From NCBI GenBank assembly GCA_016744655.1, contig JADGDY010000030.1, forward strand, positions 2,298 to 36,953: a stretch of DNA of 34,656 nucleotides, in the 5' to 3' direction. Source of the stretch: Bacteroidales bacterium (GTDB lineage Bacteria > Bacteroidota > Bacteroidia > Bacteroidales > UBA12170). Below are positions 8,289 through 17,657 of this stretch, in pieces. The position numbers and the translations under genes were made by a program. The notes below the pieces were generated by a model, which did no database searches, was not told the DNA's origin, and saw nothing but the letters and a program-made list of their open reading frames with translations. Position 1 is the stretch's first letter; each line of letters begins with the position of its first letter.

Positions 8289-9851
8289 TTATTGAGCGAT
8301 ATACGACCAAGTAAGAACATCTTCATTAGTATTTACAGTAAATTCGTAAGAACCAGCAGCAGGAACATTTAAGTTACCAGCAGTTGGGTCAGTAGATAAA
8401 GAACCATCAGCTTCACCAGCACCATAATTAGGACCATCCCAGTTCGCTTGTGAGGTAAATTTGAAATTTAAATCTTCACCTGTGATTTCAACAATACCTA
8501 CAAAAATTCCATCTCCATCTTCATCTGAAATTGTTGGAGCAACATCTGGAGCCCATCCTTGATATGCTCCAGGAACCCATAATTTTGCGATGTTTCCTTC
8601 TTCAACAATAATAACTTCTTTAACATCACCTGTAGCTGCATCAATAGTTAGTGTAATATTATAATTACCTGCAACAGTAACAGTAATGTTTCCACCGTCT
8701 TCAACAACATTTTCAGAGCTCAAACCAGCATTAACTGCCCCGAATCCAACATCAAAACTAGCCCCATTTCCATTAGCTGGAGCTTCACCATTTTCTGTTC
8801 TTAATTTAAAACCAGCATTTTCTACCAGAGTAATACCATTCCAAGTCCAAGTATACATATTCTCGTTGATAGCAGGGACACCATCATTATCAGCAATTAG
8901 TTTATATCCCCAACCCCATGCACTAGGATCTTCAATAGCGTTAGCGTTATCAGCACTTACACCATCTCCAACAGCATCTAAAACAACACCTGTCCAATCA
9001 GTAACAGCAATATCACCTTTTTTTACAGTAGTATATGAAAAACCATCACTTAAACTCCATTCGAAAGTAACATCATATAAACCTTGATCTTCTAGTGGAA
9101 TACTCCAACCATTTCCACCCATCATCCAACTTGTACCACCGTCAGTACCAATATTAGAAAACAAGACATAGCCGCTAGCATTAACTTTCCAACCATTATC
9201 ATATCTAAATTTAAAGCTACCTTGTCTTAGTTCGATATCAGTTAAAGTCCATTTACCAGCTTCAGCAGTTAAAGATTCTTCAGTCATTTCAACTTCACCA
9301 GACCAACCATTTAATGTTGCATCACCAATAATACCAAAAGTATTAATAGGCATAATATAATAAGTTTCAGAATTGATATCTACAACTATATGATAGAGAC
9401 CATCAGCTTTTACTTGCCAAGCAGTACCGTCTGTAACAACCATTCCAGTATCTATAGTAGCATTTATCTGACTATTTTCACCTGCAAGTACTTTAGTTGC
9501 AGCAGTTCCATCTTTAATACCATAAGTAGTTTGTGTTGCACCAGCAACTGTAACCATAGAGAAATCTTTATCTGCAGTTAAATATGCAAATAGTTCCCAC
9601 ATTCCTTCTCTTTCAACAGAAGCAAATTCTTCTCCTTCTTCACGACCAACCCACATGGCCATGTCAATATTAATTTCACTAAACCCAGTAGCTTCACCTG
9701 TTAAATAGGTTCCATCTTCCACAGGAGTAGTACCTCCTCCAGGTGTATCATCATCGTCATCATCTTTTGTACAAGAAGTGCTAATTAAAGCAAATGACAT
9801 TAACATTACCCATGCTATATGGGTTAATTTGAAAAGATTATTCTTTTTCAT
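8289..9851 (-). CDS. SusF/SusE-like alpha-glucan-binding outer-membrane lipoprotein
   Basis: A 520-aa lipoprotein. The signal peptide ends STSC with lipidated Cys27, followed by TKDDDDDD, an acidic stretch typical of surface-exported Bacteroidota lipoproteins. After a Gly-rich linker I see four beta modules, at about 45-165, 170-275, 280-420 and 423-520. The last (LWVPGAYQGWAP, FKFTSQANWDGPNYGAGEADG) is the clearest SusE/SusF-type binding module, with Trp residues suited to stacking on sugars. It is close to a module embedded in SusD2. It would bind starch-like glycan at the cell surface beside SusC1/SusD1, and has no catalytic motif. It is the last gene of its operon, 69 bp after susD1. The exact substrate is inferred from the locus. 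Confidence 0.87.
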   Translation of the reverse strand: MKKNNLFKLTHIAWVMLMSFALISTSCTKDDDDDDTPGGGTTPVEDGTYLTGEATGFSEINIDMAMWVGREEGEEFASVEREGMWELFAYLTADKDFSMVTVAGATQTTYGIKDGTAATKVLAGENSQINATIDTGMVVTDGTAWQVKADGLYHIVVDINSETYYIMPINTFGIIGDATLNGWSGEVEMTEESLTAEAGKWTLTDIELRQGSFKFRYDNGWKVNASGYVLFSNIGTDGGTSWMMGGNGWSIPLEDQGLYDVTFEWSLSDGFSYTTVKKGDIAVTDWTGVVLDAVGDGVSADNANAIEDPSAWGWGYKLIADNDGVPAINENMYTWTWNGITLVENAGFKLRTENGEAPANGNGASFDVGFGAVNAGLSSENVVEDGGNITVTVAGNYNITLTIDAATGDVKEVIIVEEGNIAKLWVPGAYQGWAPDVAPTISDEDGDGIFVGIVEITGEDLNFKFTSQANWDGPNYGAGEADGSLSTDPTAGNLNVPAAGSYEFTVNTNEDVLTWSYIAQ

Positions 9852-9920
9852 AAGTCTAATTTTTGATAATTATTTAATTAGTTAATAAATTATATTTTGT
9901 TTTTGTAAATACAAATATAG

Positions 9921-11402
9921 TTAAATCCCTAAATTGGGGTTTGCATCTATCGCACTTTGTGGTATAGGAAAAATATTTCGATCAGAAGTTGATTCATCTT
10001 TCTCCCACCAAGATTTATTGAATTGGCCAAACCTTATTAAATCTTGTCTACGATGGCCTTCCCAGAACATCTCTCTACCACGCTCTTCTAATAGTAAATC
10101 TAACCCTACACCACTCCAAATATCAGCTTCAGCACGACTTCGAATCATATTTACAAACTCATCACCATTTTCACCTTGATTTATCATGGCTTCTGCTTTC
10201 ATAAGTAAAATATCACCATATCTGAAGATAGGAAAATCATTACTCAATCTTTGTTTCGCACCTATAGCAATTTCAAATTTTACTACTCGTGCACCTGATA
10301 GCCTTATTTCAATTGGAGTATATGTAGCATTCATATTTAGAGCAGCGATATGTGGATTTAGAATTAGATCTGCACCTTCAGCACCTTGATCAGTCAATTT
10401 CTCCCCATCAAAGCCATACTGTTGGCCTACTAAGAAACCAGACTTACGTGTATCGTTCTCAGAATATGTATTGTAGTGGTCCTCCATAGCAGCAAAACCA
10501 TTCCATGGACCAGCAGACATGTCAAAAGTTAGGTTACTATTATAGTGAAGTGTTCTCATATGCAAATTAAATTCACCTCTTTCCCCTGGGTCATTTTCAT
10601 CAAAAGCAATTGTAAAAATATTTTCTGAAGAGTTTTCATTAAGTGTTTTAAAAGGGCCAAGTGCATTAGATTCAAGACTGTAATTTAATGAATCTATAAT
10701 AAAATCACAGGCCATTTCAGCTTTTCCCCATTGTGGTATTCCTGTATAAACTTCTGCATTTAAGTATAGTTTTGCTAAAAGTGAATAAGCCATTCCTTTA
10801 GAAACATCATATTTTGTAGTTACCTCAGGAAGATATTTGATATTTCTTTCTATGGTATTAACAAGACTGTCAAAAATCACAGCTCGATCAGTTTTCATAG
10901 GTTGAGCTGGGGCATCAGCAAATGAGGTTATAAAAGGAACATCACCAAAATTATCAATTAGTAAATAATAATAATATGAACGTAAGATTTCCATTTTTGC
11001 GATTGGTTTTTTGGTTTCATCACTATTTGGTTCTGGTAACAAAAAAATGGCTTCATTACAATCTAAAGCACCAGAATATAAACGATCCCACATTCCAATT
11101 ATTGCTTCTGTTTCATTATTCCAAGTATGCTGATGTAGTACACGCCATTTACCACCGTCATCCCAATCAGTTAGTCTTGTTGGACAAACTATTTCATCAG
11201 AAGGAAGTTCCTGTGCAAACCACCACCCTCCCCAATCTAGTAACCATGATAGGTGAGTATAAGGAGGAACAGTTAAGGCTGCAGCTTGTTCTGCGTTCTC
11301 GGGGTATTCACTCGAAGGAATTTCACTGTATACTGTTTCGTCAAGTTTGGTACAGGAAATAAGAAATAGTATTGCTAATCCTGTATATATTAATTTTTTC
11401 AT
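9921..11402 (-). CDS. SusD/RagB-family glycan-binding lipoprotein (SusD1)
   Basis: A 493-aa lipoprotein with lipidated Cys17 (FLISC). It is a normal-length SusD: TPR-like helices (EILRSYYYYLLIDNFGDVPF, AYSLLAKLYLNAEVY) and the C-terminal RagB/SusD signature ERGREMFWEGHRRQDLIRFG, then FPIPQSAIDANPNL. SusD proteins cap the SusC channel and hand oligosaccharides to it. The 18-bp gap to susC1 indicates co-transcription and a SusC1D1 complex. Ligand is probably an alpha-glucan from context only; no enzyme is encoded in this operon. Confidence 0.95.
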   Translation of the reverse strand: MKKLIYTGLAILFLISCTKLDETVYSEIPSSEYPENAEQAAALTVPPYTHLSWLLDWGGWWFAQELPSDEIVCPTRLTDWDDGGKWRVLHQHTWNNETEAIIGMWDRLYSGALDCNEAIFLLPEPNSDETKKPIAKMEILRSYYYYLLIDNFGDVPFITSFADAPAQPMKTDRAVIFDSLVNTIERNIKYLPEVTTKYDVSKGMAYSLLAKLYLNAEVYTGIPQWGKAEMACDFIIDSLNYSLESNALGPFKTLNENSSENIFTIAFDENDPGERGEFNLHMRTLHYNSNLTFDMSAGPWNGFAAMEDHYNTYSENDTRKSGFLVGQQYGFDGEKLTDQGAEGADLILNPHIAALNMNATYTPIEIRLSGARVVKFEIAIGAKQRLSNDFPIFRYGDILLMKAEAMINQGENGDEFVNMIRSRAEADIWSGVGLDLLLEERGREMFWEGHRRQDLIRFGQFNKSWWEKDESTSDRNIFPIPQSAIDANPNLGI

Positions 11403-11420
11403 TGTTATTATTTTTTAGGT

Positions 11421-14399
11421 TTAAAAATTTAGGTTTAATCCAAAAGTATAAGAGCGAGTTTTTGGATAAACATCAAAATTATCTAATCCGAATGAAAGAC
11501 CAGAATAACTGATTTCAGGATCGATACCAGAATAGTTTGTAAGTGTAAAAAGATTATTAGCTGTGATATAAACTCTGAATTTTTTCAACCACTTCATTTC
11601 TTTGGCATTAAAAGTATAACCTAAAGTTATATTCTCCAACCTAACAAATGAGCCATCCTCTAGATAGTAATCAGATACTTGGGGAGTACTTGTTAAACCT
11701 CTATTAGCTTCATTTATTGCTTCTTGAGTTGCATTTAGATTTGGAAGAACACTTGGATTATTGAAGAACATTGCTGTGGCATTATAAACATCGAAATTAT
11801 AAACAGCTCTAAATGAAAAGCTTAAATCGAAATTTTGATAAAAATTAATATAGTTTGACCAACCTAATTCGAAGTCAGGTTGAGCATTACCAACAACTTT
11901 TCTTTCAGCTTTAGTTATGTCACGTGTAACACCACCGGATTCTGATTGAAATAGAAATACTCCATCTTGCGATAGGCCAGCATAAACAGGAAGATAGTAT
12001 GTACCTAATTCATAACCTTCACGAATTAACTGAGTATAGGTTCCTACAAGACCTCTTCCAGATACCCATCCTTCTTTTCTTTCATCAGTACCACCATATT
12101 TATTATCAGTATCAAAGGATTTAAACGTTTGATTGTTTTTTGAAAATACAATTGTAGTTTTCCAATCAAAGTTTTTCTTATCAATTACAAATGCTTGTAT
12201 CGAGAATTCTATTCCATTATTATCAATAGATCCACCATTATCCCATACACGATCGAATTTATTTGGAGGTTTTGGAACAGCATATTCATAAAGCAGATCA
12301 TAAGTTTTTTTCATATAGTATTCAACAGATCCAGATAATCGACTTTTTAATATTGCAAAATCTAATCCAAAATTCCATTCTTCATTCTCTTCCCATTTAA
12401 GATTTGGATTTGCAATTCGGTTTCCTGCGAAACTAATAACATCCGAACCTGTTTCAGGATTAGTACCTGAACCTTGAGGAGCATAAGTTGTTTGTGATAA
12501 GTATCTTGGAATTTCTTGATTACCTGTTATACCCCAACTCACTCTTAATTTAAGTTGATCAAAAATGGTTAGGCTTTCCATGAAATTTTCATTATCTATA
12601 TTCCAACCTACTGATGCTGATGGAAACCATCCCCATTTATTATCATCTCCAAATTTAGAAGAGCCATCTCTTCTAACTGTTGCTGTTAATAAATATTTAT
12701 CATTATAATTATAAACAGCTCTCCCAAACATGGAAATTAGTAGGTTTGAGCCTTTATAGGAGCCAATATCTCCAGATTGCACATCTAATAGTGTTCCTAG
12801 GTTGTGAGAAAGTGTATAATTTGAACCTGGCCCTTCACCTTGAGCAAAAAAGCTAGTATTAATATCTTCTTGCCAAGAATAACCTGCTAAAAAATTAATA
12901 TTATGGGCTGTGTTAATAGTTTTCGAATACTTTAATGTTGTCTCCAATAGTTTAGATTCAAAATTATTATAGGATCTACGTGCATAGCCTTTTGTTTGGT
13001 TTGATGCAAGAAAACTAGGTTCAAAGTAAAATGATTCATCATCATTTCTAATATACGCTAAATTGGCACCTAATACAAGATTCTCAATGATTTTAAAATC
13101 GCCAGTCAAAGTACCTCTATATCTTTTTGCATCTCTTTCATTTTGAATATTATTAATGATACTAACAGGATTGTAATAATTAAAGTCTCTTGTTGTTTCA
13201 TAATAATCTCCAGTCTCAGGGTTGATAACTGGGTCGGTAGGATTTCTTTGGAAAGCTTGATATAAAACATTTGTTGTTGACATACCACCACCATAGTTTA
13301 CATAATCATTATGTTCTATGGTTCCAGATATACCAGCTGATAAAGTAAGGCGATCTTCAAAAGATTTTTGTGTAATATTTACAGATCCAATAGTTCTCTT
13401 CTTGGATGAACCTTTTATAACTCCGTCAAAATCAGTATGAGAAATAGAAGCTCTATAGCTGGTATTTTCATCAGCGCCAGAGAATGCAAAGTGATAAGAT
13501 TGGGATATTCCGCTTCTAAAAATCTCATCTTGCCAATTTGTATTCCCATTTCCATCAACAAAATTTATTTCAGGATTATTTGTGACATAATTTCTCATAT
13601 CTTGTGCCGAAAGTAAGTCAAGTTCGTTGGCAACTTGATCAAGTGTAAGATAGGAACTAAATTCAATATTATTCACACTTTCACCAGATTTAGTGTTATT
13701 TTGCTTTTTGGTAGTAATAATAATAACTCCATTTGCACCTCTTGAACCATAAATTGCAGTTGAAGATGCATCTTTTAAAACATTGAAAGATGCTATATCT
13801 TCTGATGCAATTGTAGTAGGATCTACTCCTGGGACACCATCAACTACATACAACGGGTCCGTTCCAGAACCTAATCCCGATTGACCTCTGATTTTTACTG
13901 AAAAGCCAGCATTTGGATCACCTCCTTTTTTTGAAACAACGACTCCAGCAGCTTTTCCTTGGATTCCTTTAATAGGGTCTGTTAATCTACCTTGATTTAA
14001 TTCCTCAGCTGTAACATGTGAAACAGCACCAGTTTTGTCGGTTTTCTTTTGTGTACCATAACCTATAACTATAACTTCATCTAAAAGTTCAGATTTAGGT
14101 GCCAAAATAATATCAATGGTTTCCTGAGCGGCTACCATTTCTTGTTCGTTATAGCCAATGTAAGAATAGACTAATGTAGAACCCTGTTCTACTGTGATGG
14201 TGTATTTTCCATCAAAATCTGTAGTAGAACCCTGTGTAGTACCTTTTTTAATCACAGATACACCTATTAATGTAGTTCCATCTTCCGAATCGGTAATGGT
14301 TCCACTCACAGTGATTTGCTGTGCGTTAGATAGCGAAACCATTCCTATCATAAAGAATAGAAAAAGTATAGGCCATTTCCCAAGTTTTTGTAACATCAT
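11421..14399 (-). CDS. SusC/RagA-family TonB-dependent outer-membrane transporter (SusC1)
   Basis: A 992-aa outer-membrane protein. A signal peptide (ends LSNAQQ) is followed by a CarboxypepD_reg-like domain (about 28-110, VSGTITDSEDGTTLIGVSV), a TonB-box/linker region with DEVIVIGYGTQKK, a plug domain (about 118-230, IRGQSGLGSGTDPLYVVDG and GSRGANGVIIITTKK) and a long beta-barrel ending in RSYTFGLNLNF, as expected for outer-membrane insertion. It imports glycan oligomers with SusD1 using TonB energy. Two ATG codons are adjacent at the start, 14399 and 14396, and either may be used. It resembles SusC2 across the N-terminal domain, so the two are probably paralogues. A tandem LacI-type site lies about 100 bp upstream. 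Confidence 0.95.
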   Translation of the reverse strand: MMLQKLGKWPILFLFFMIGMVSLSNAQQITVSGTITDSEDGTTLIGVSVIKKGTTQGSTTDFDGKYTITVEQGSTLVYSYIGYNEQEMVAAQETIDIILAPKSELLDEVIVIGYGTQKKTDKTGAVSHVTAEELNQGRLTDPIKGIQGKAAGVVVSKKGGDPNAGFSVKIRGQSGLGSGTDPLYVVDGVPGVDPTTIASEDIASFNVLKDASSTAIYGSRGANGVIIITTKKQNNTKSGESVNNIEFSSYLTLDQVANELDLLSAQDMRNYVTNNPEINFVDGNGNTNWQDEIFRSGISQSYHFAFSGADENTSYRASISHTDFDGVIKGSSKKRTIGSVNITQKSFEDRLTLSAGISGTIEHNDYVNYGGGMSTTNVLYQAFQRNPTDPVINPETGDYYETTRDFNYYNPVSIINNIQNERDAKRYRGTLTGDFKIIENLVLGANLAYIRNDDESFYFEPSFLASNQTKGYARRSYNNFESKLLETTLKYSKTINTAHNINFLAGYSWQEDINTSFFAQGEGPGSNYTLSHNLGTLLDVQSGDIGSYKGSNLLISMFGRAVYNYNDKYLLTATVRRDGSSKFGDDNKWGWFPSASVGWNIDNENFMESLTIFDQLKLRVSWGITGNQEIPRYLSQTTYAPQGSGTNPETGSDVISFAGNRIANPNLKWEENEEWNFGLDFAILKSRLSGSVEYYMKKTYDLLYEYAVPKPPNKFDRVWDNGGSIDNNGIEFSIQAFVIDKKNFDWKTTIVFSKNNQTFKSFDTDNKYGGTDERKEGWVSGRGLVGTYTQLIREGYELGTYYLPVYAGLSQDGVFLFQSESGGVTRDITKAERKVVGNAQPDFELGWSNYINFYQNFDLSFSFRAVYNFDVYNATAMFFNNPSVLPNLNATQEAINEANRGLTSTPQVSDYYLEDGSFVRLENITLGYTFNAKEMKWLKKFRVYITANNLFTLTNYSGIDPEISYSGLSFGLDNFDVYPKTRSYTFGLNLNF

Positions 14400-14500
14400 A
14401 CTATGTTTTTAGTGTTAATTTTTGATTAATAACATCGCTAAAGTACTAAATTTTTAGTGATATACCTTGGATTTGCTTTATAGCTAGCCTATTCAATACC

Positions 14501-14524
14501 GCAATCGTTTGCGAAAACGTTTGC
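14501..14524. promoter_or_regulatory. Tandem LacI-family operator upstream of susC1
   Basis: Two abutting 12-mers, GCAATCGTTTGC (14501-14512) and GAAAACGTTTGC (14513-14524), each differ by one base from the perfect palindrome GCAAACGTTTGC. The central CpG and AAACGTTT core are typical of LacI/PurR/CcpA-type operators. A near copy with the same 12-bp spacing lies beside the lacI-family gene. Confidence 0.75.
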
Positions 14525-14535
14525 TGTTGACAAAA

Positions 14536-14577
14536 ACCAAAAAAGGCCATATTTTATAATATGACCTTTGTTTTTTT
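14536..14577. terminator. Terminator after the susC2-susD2-susE2-amylase operon
   Basis: A 12-bp stem with one mismatch (14542-14553 AAAGGCCATATT with 14558-14569 AATATGACCTTT) has a T-run on both strands. It lies 21 bp after the amylase stop and only 17 bp before the susC1 operator, so it insulates the two operons. Confidence 0.87.
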
Positions 14578-14590
14578 GTAAGCATTTTAC

Positions 14591-16435
14591 CTAATCGATT
14601 TGAATTATTACTGATTCTTTTGCGAGAATTTCAAGATTCTCGAAAGAAATAGTCCCATTTGTTAGAACATCCAATCCCTTTTTATTGGAAAAGTCCATTT
14701 CTGGATAGTCTAAAGGATTAATTTTTCTGGCTTCTGTTCCTTTATTAATAATGACCATAATTTTTTGATTTTCATTGTATCTGAAGTAAACATATAAACC
14801 ATTATCTGGTGCATAATGCATCATGTTTCCAGTGTGAATTGTTGGACAATCTTTTCTGAAGTTAAGTAAGGTCTTCATGAAATCTTGAGCTTCTTGAGCT
14901 TTTGGGCTAAGTTTATTTCCAGTAAAACCATTTACTTCATCATTAGGCCATCCACCAGGGAAGTCTGTTCTAATTTCACCATGATCGTGTGACAGGGGAT
15001 TGGCCATTAGTATTTCCGTTCCATAATATATTTGCGGAATACCCCTTGTTGTTGCCAAATAGGTTAAGCCAATTTTATAGAGTTCAAAATCTTCATTTAA
15101 TTGTGTATAGTATCTGTCCATATCATGGTTATCAGGAAAGATCACTAAATTGTTAGGATCTGGATAAACATCATCACATGCAATGAGCTCATATAGATTG
15201 TTTAAACCAGTATTCCATGCTTCTTCTTGAATTAAGGATTTTACTAAAACATCTTGCAATGGAAAATCCATTACTGAAGGTAAGCAAGAGTTGAGGTTTT
15301 TAGTTTGTTCATTTCCTCTTTGCCATTTAGAGACAATGATAGGGTTTAAGCTCCATTCTTCTCCAACGATATTAAAGTTTGGATATTCATCCATGATTGA
15401 GCATGTATAAGCTGACATGAAAGCTGCTCCTGGATAAGGATGTGTATCATGACGAATTCCTCCAAGGTCAGCCACTTCAACCCACCATATACTATTTTGG
15501 ATTAAATTATCACGAAGTAGGGGATGGTCACCATTTAAATCTGGCATGGCATCAACAAACCATCCTTTTTCAAATTTATCTTTATCAGATTGTGCAGCAT
15601 AAGGATCGTTGATCACCGTTCTACGATGATTTGTTATTTGATATTCTTCCTTACTATTAATCCAGTTTTTGTCTGGCATATCTTTCATCCACCAGTGTTC
15701 GCTTCCACAATGGTTCATTATCTGATCCATTATCAACTTAATTCCTCTTTTCTTTGCTTCTTTTGATAGAAGGATATAGTCTTCGAGTGTTCCGTATCGT
15801 GGATCTATTTTGTAATAATCAGTAGTGGCATAACCATGATATGAAGTACGAGGCATGCGGTTGATTAAAACAGGGTTGAGCCAAATGGCAGTGAATCCCA
15901 TTTCTTGAATATAATCTAAATGATCAATCACACCTTGTATATCACCTCCATGACGATCTTGATTGTCTTCTCTATTTAAAACATCACCTAATTCCTCATA
16001 ATGGTCATTCTTAAGATTACCATTGGCAAAGCGATCAGGAGTAATTAAATACATCACATCTGAACTATTAAAACCCTCTCGTTGAGCTGATTTTTCTCGT
16101 CTGTCTTTTAATTCATATTGTATAGAGGAGGCTATTTTATTATTTTTGAGAAAATTTATTTTAAAGGCATCCTCCGAAAACTTTTCATCGATAGTAATAT
16201 AGATAAACAAGTAATTTGAGTTGTTGGTGAGTTCTGTTCTTAATAAGTCAATATTTTTATTTTCAATTTCAACTTTGTATTCTGCAATATTCTCCCCATA
16301 AAACATGATTTGAAGTTCGGGTTTATTCATGTTTTTCCACCAAAATGGAGGTTCCATTCTTTCTATAAAATCACATTGTGAAAAGCTATTTATAGAGAAT
16401 ATCAGGGCTAAAACAATAATTAGATATTTTTTCAT
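14591..16435 (-). CDS. Exported GH13 alpha-glucan hydrolase (SusA-like neopullulanase/cyclomaltodextrinase type)
   Basis: A 614-aa enzyme with a signal peptide (ends NSFSQ). Residues about 25-115 form an N-terminal beta domain like that of cyclomaltodextrinases; a GH13 barrel and C-terminal beta domain follow. All four GH13 regions are present: DQIMNH; GGIRHDTHPYP with nucleophile Asp330; NIVGEEWS with acid/base Glu359; FPDNHD with Asp438. It should cut alpha-1,4 (perhaps alpha-1,6) bonds of maltooligosaccharides in the periplasm. The DTHPYP form of region II matches Bacteroidota SusA-like enzymes as I recall them. It is the last gene of the susC2 operon, 70 bp after susE2, and a strong hairpin in that gap may lower its expression. 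A surface-lipoprotein location is unlikely: Cys follows Gln but the lipobox is poor. Confidence 0.92.
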   Translation of the reverse strand: MKKYLIIVLALIFSINSFSQCDFIERMEPPFWWKNMNKPELQIMFYGENIAEYKVEIENKNIDLLRTELTNNSNYLFIYITIDEKFSEDAFKINFLKNNKIASSIQYELKDRREKSAQREGFNSSDVMYLITPDRFANGNLKNDHYEELGDVLNREDNQDRHGGDIQGVIDHLDYIQEMGFTAIWLNPVLINRMPRTSYHGYATTDYYKIDPRYGTLEDYILLSKEAKKRGIKLIMDQIMNHCGSEHWWMKDMPDKNWINSKEEYQITNHRRTVINDPYAAQSDKDKFEKGWFVDAMPDLNGDHPLLRDNLIQNSIWWVEVADLGGIRHDTHPYPGAAFMSAYTCSIMDEYPNFNIVGEEWSLNPIIVSKWQRGNEQTKNLNSCLPSVMDFPLQDVLVKSLIQEEAWNTGLNNLYELIACDDVYPDPNNLVIFPDNHDMDRYYTQLNEDFELYKIGLTYLATTRGIPQIYYGTEILMANPLSHDHGEIRTDFPGGWPNDEVNGFTGNKLSPKAQEAQDFMKTLLNFRKDCPTIHTGNMMHYAPDNGLYVYFRYNENQKIMVIINKGTEARKINPLDYPEMDFSNKKGLDVLTNGTISFENLEILAKESVIIQID

Positions 16436-16451
16436 GATTGGGTTTTTTGTA

Positions 16452-16488
16452 TAAAAAAGCTGCTAATGTTAAAAAAACATTAGCAGCT
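16452..16488 (-). terminator. Terminator-like hairpin inside the operon, between susE2 and the amylase gene
   Basis: A perfect 13-bp stem (16458-16470 AGCTGCTAATGTT with 16476-16488 AACATTAGCAGCT, loop of five A on the plus strand) is followed on the minus strand by six T. It has all hallmarks of an intrinsic terminator yet sits between genes expected to be co-transcribed. Partial read-through or 3'-end protection of the upstream susCDE message would fit. Confidence 0.8.
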
Positions 16489-16505
16489 ATAATTGTATCA
16501 CCTTT

Positions 16506-17639
16506 TTATTGAGGTGTTAATTTATAAGATTGAGCAGCTAAATCTACTTCAATTAAATAAGAACCATCAGCTGGAACAGGAATGTTAACAGGATCAGGGT
16601 CAGCTTCAGTAGGTCTGAAAGCTAAACTACCTCCATAACCACTAGCACCATCAACAGTTCCCCATTGAGGAGCCCATTGACCAAGAACTTCAACAAATTT
16701 AATGCTATTAGCTGTTAAATCAGCAACTAATGAGAATTTTCCAGCACCGTCATTTGTCATTTCGGTAGCAGCCGTGTTGTCCCAACCAGCAGGAGAACCA
16801 TCACCTAATAAATATAAGGTGGAAGTAGCAGCATAAACATCATAAGTCAGGTTAGCTGTATCTACTACAATTCGATATAAACCAGCTTCAGCTGGACAAG
16901 GCATTGCAAGAGGATCGTCTGTATCTTCGTCTGGTCGGTAAATTAAGTTTCCATTTTCTCCGGTTCCAGCATCATCAGTACCCCATTGAGGAGCCCATTG
17001 GCCAAGAGCGGAGATGAATTTGAAGAATAAGCCTTCGCCACCTAAATTGGCTACAATACCAAATTTACCATCAGCAATATGACTTGCAGGCAAAGCATCG
17101 GTATTTGACCACCCCGGATCTGTACCATCTCCGAGCATATAAATTGGTTTAGTATAAACTTCGGCAGAGTAAGGTGTGATACTTAATGCAATTAATTCAG
17201 ATACAGCAGTCTCAGCAGTATTGTTAGATGTAATATTCGATTTTACTCTAAAATTAAGATTAGCAGGTTCATTAGCAGGGAAATTATTGGATAAGAGCAG
17301 TGCATTCAATTGTCCTACAGTATAATTAACCTCCGTTTCTTGAGTATTATTTAGAAAAATTGGGTCAGCAAAATCATTTGCTACTTCATCCATTTCAACA
17401 GTATAAACTGTACTTGCAAGATTACTTAGGTTGTATCCTGTTGCTTTCCATTGAAAAGCATCGAACATTTCATTTTCATTTGCTTCTAAAAGTACATGAG
17501 CAGATCCACTGCTAGGACTGGTGAATACAGGAGCTGTAATTTGTCCAGTATTCAGGATAGGTTCTTTTTCCTCCTTTTCACAAGAATACATCAGGAGTAA
17601 ACTGAACAATCCAAGGTATAATATTGATAATTTTTTCAT
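16506..17639 (-). CDS. SusE-like starch-binding outer-membrane lipoprotein (SusE2)
   Basis: A 377-aa lipoprotein, lipidated at Cys20 (LMYSC) and followed by EKEEKE. Residues about 30-155 match the SusE N-terminal Ig-like domain (PVFTSPSSGSAHVLLEANEN). Two similar binding modules follow at about 164-270 and 273-377, each with LGDG..(P)GW, GQWAPQWG and a YRP/FRP turn. The Trp sets (W177/W215/W219 and W286/W322/W326) are candidates for glucose stacking. It would hold alpha-glucan at the surface next to SusC2/SusD2. It sits 18 bp after susD2. The product family is clear; the exact ligand is inferred from the GH13 gene downstream. Confidence 0.92.
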   Translation of the reverse strand: MKKLSILYLGLFSLLLMYSCEKEEKEPILNTGQITAPVFTSPSSGSAHVLLEANENEMFDAFQWKATGYNLSNLASTVYTVEMDEVANDFADPIFLNNTQETEVNYTVGQLNALLLSNNFPANEPANLNFRVKSNITSNNTAETAVSELIALSITPYSAEVYTKPIYMLGDGTDPGWSNTDALPASHIADGKFGIVANLGGEGLFFKFISALGQWAPQWGTDDAGTGENGNLIYRPDEDTDDPLAMPCPAEAGLYRIVVDTANLTYDVYAATSTLYLLGDGSPAGWDNTAATEMTNDGAGKFSLVADLTANSIKFVEVLGQWAPQWGTVDGASGYGGSLAFRPTEADPDPVNIPVPADGSYLIEVDLAAQSYKLTPQ

Positions 17640-17657
17640 TGTCTTCGTTTTTTAAGA

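Noticed and set aside
8686..9087. Open frame of 133 codons on the plus strand inside susF1
   Set aside because: Rich in Pro, Ser and Thr because it is the reverse complement of a Gly/Asp/Glu-rich lipoprotein; no start signal or family match.
9852..9920. TTTGTA-AA-TACAAA palindrome in the susD1-susF1 gap
   Set aside because: Short, AT-rich and without a T-run; too weak to call a terminator or operator, and unlike the CpG-centred sites.
10976..11362. Open frame of 128 codons on the plus strand within susD1
   Set aside because: It lies wholly inside a strong SusD gene on the other strand, has no recognisable domain, and its composition looks like a reverse-frame shadow.
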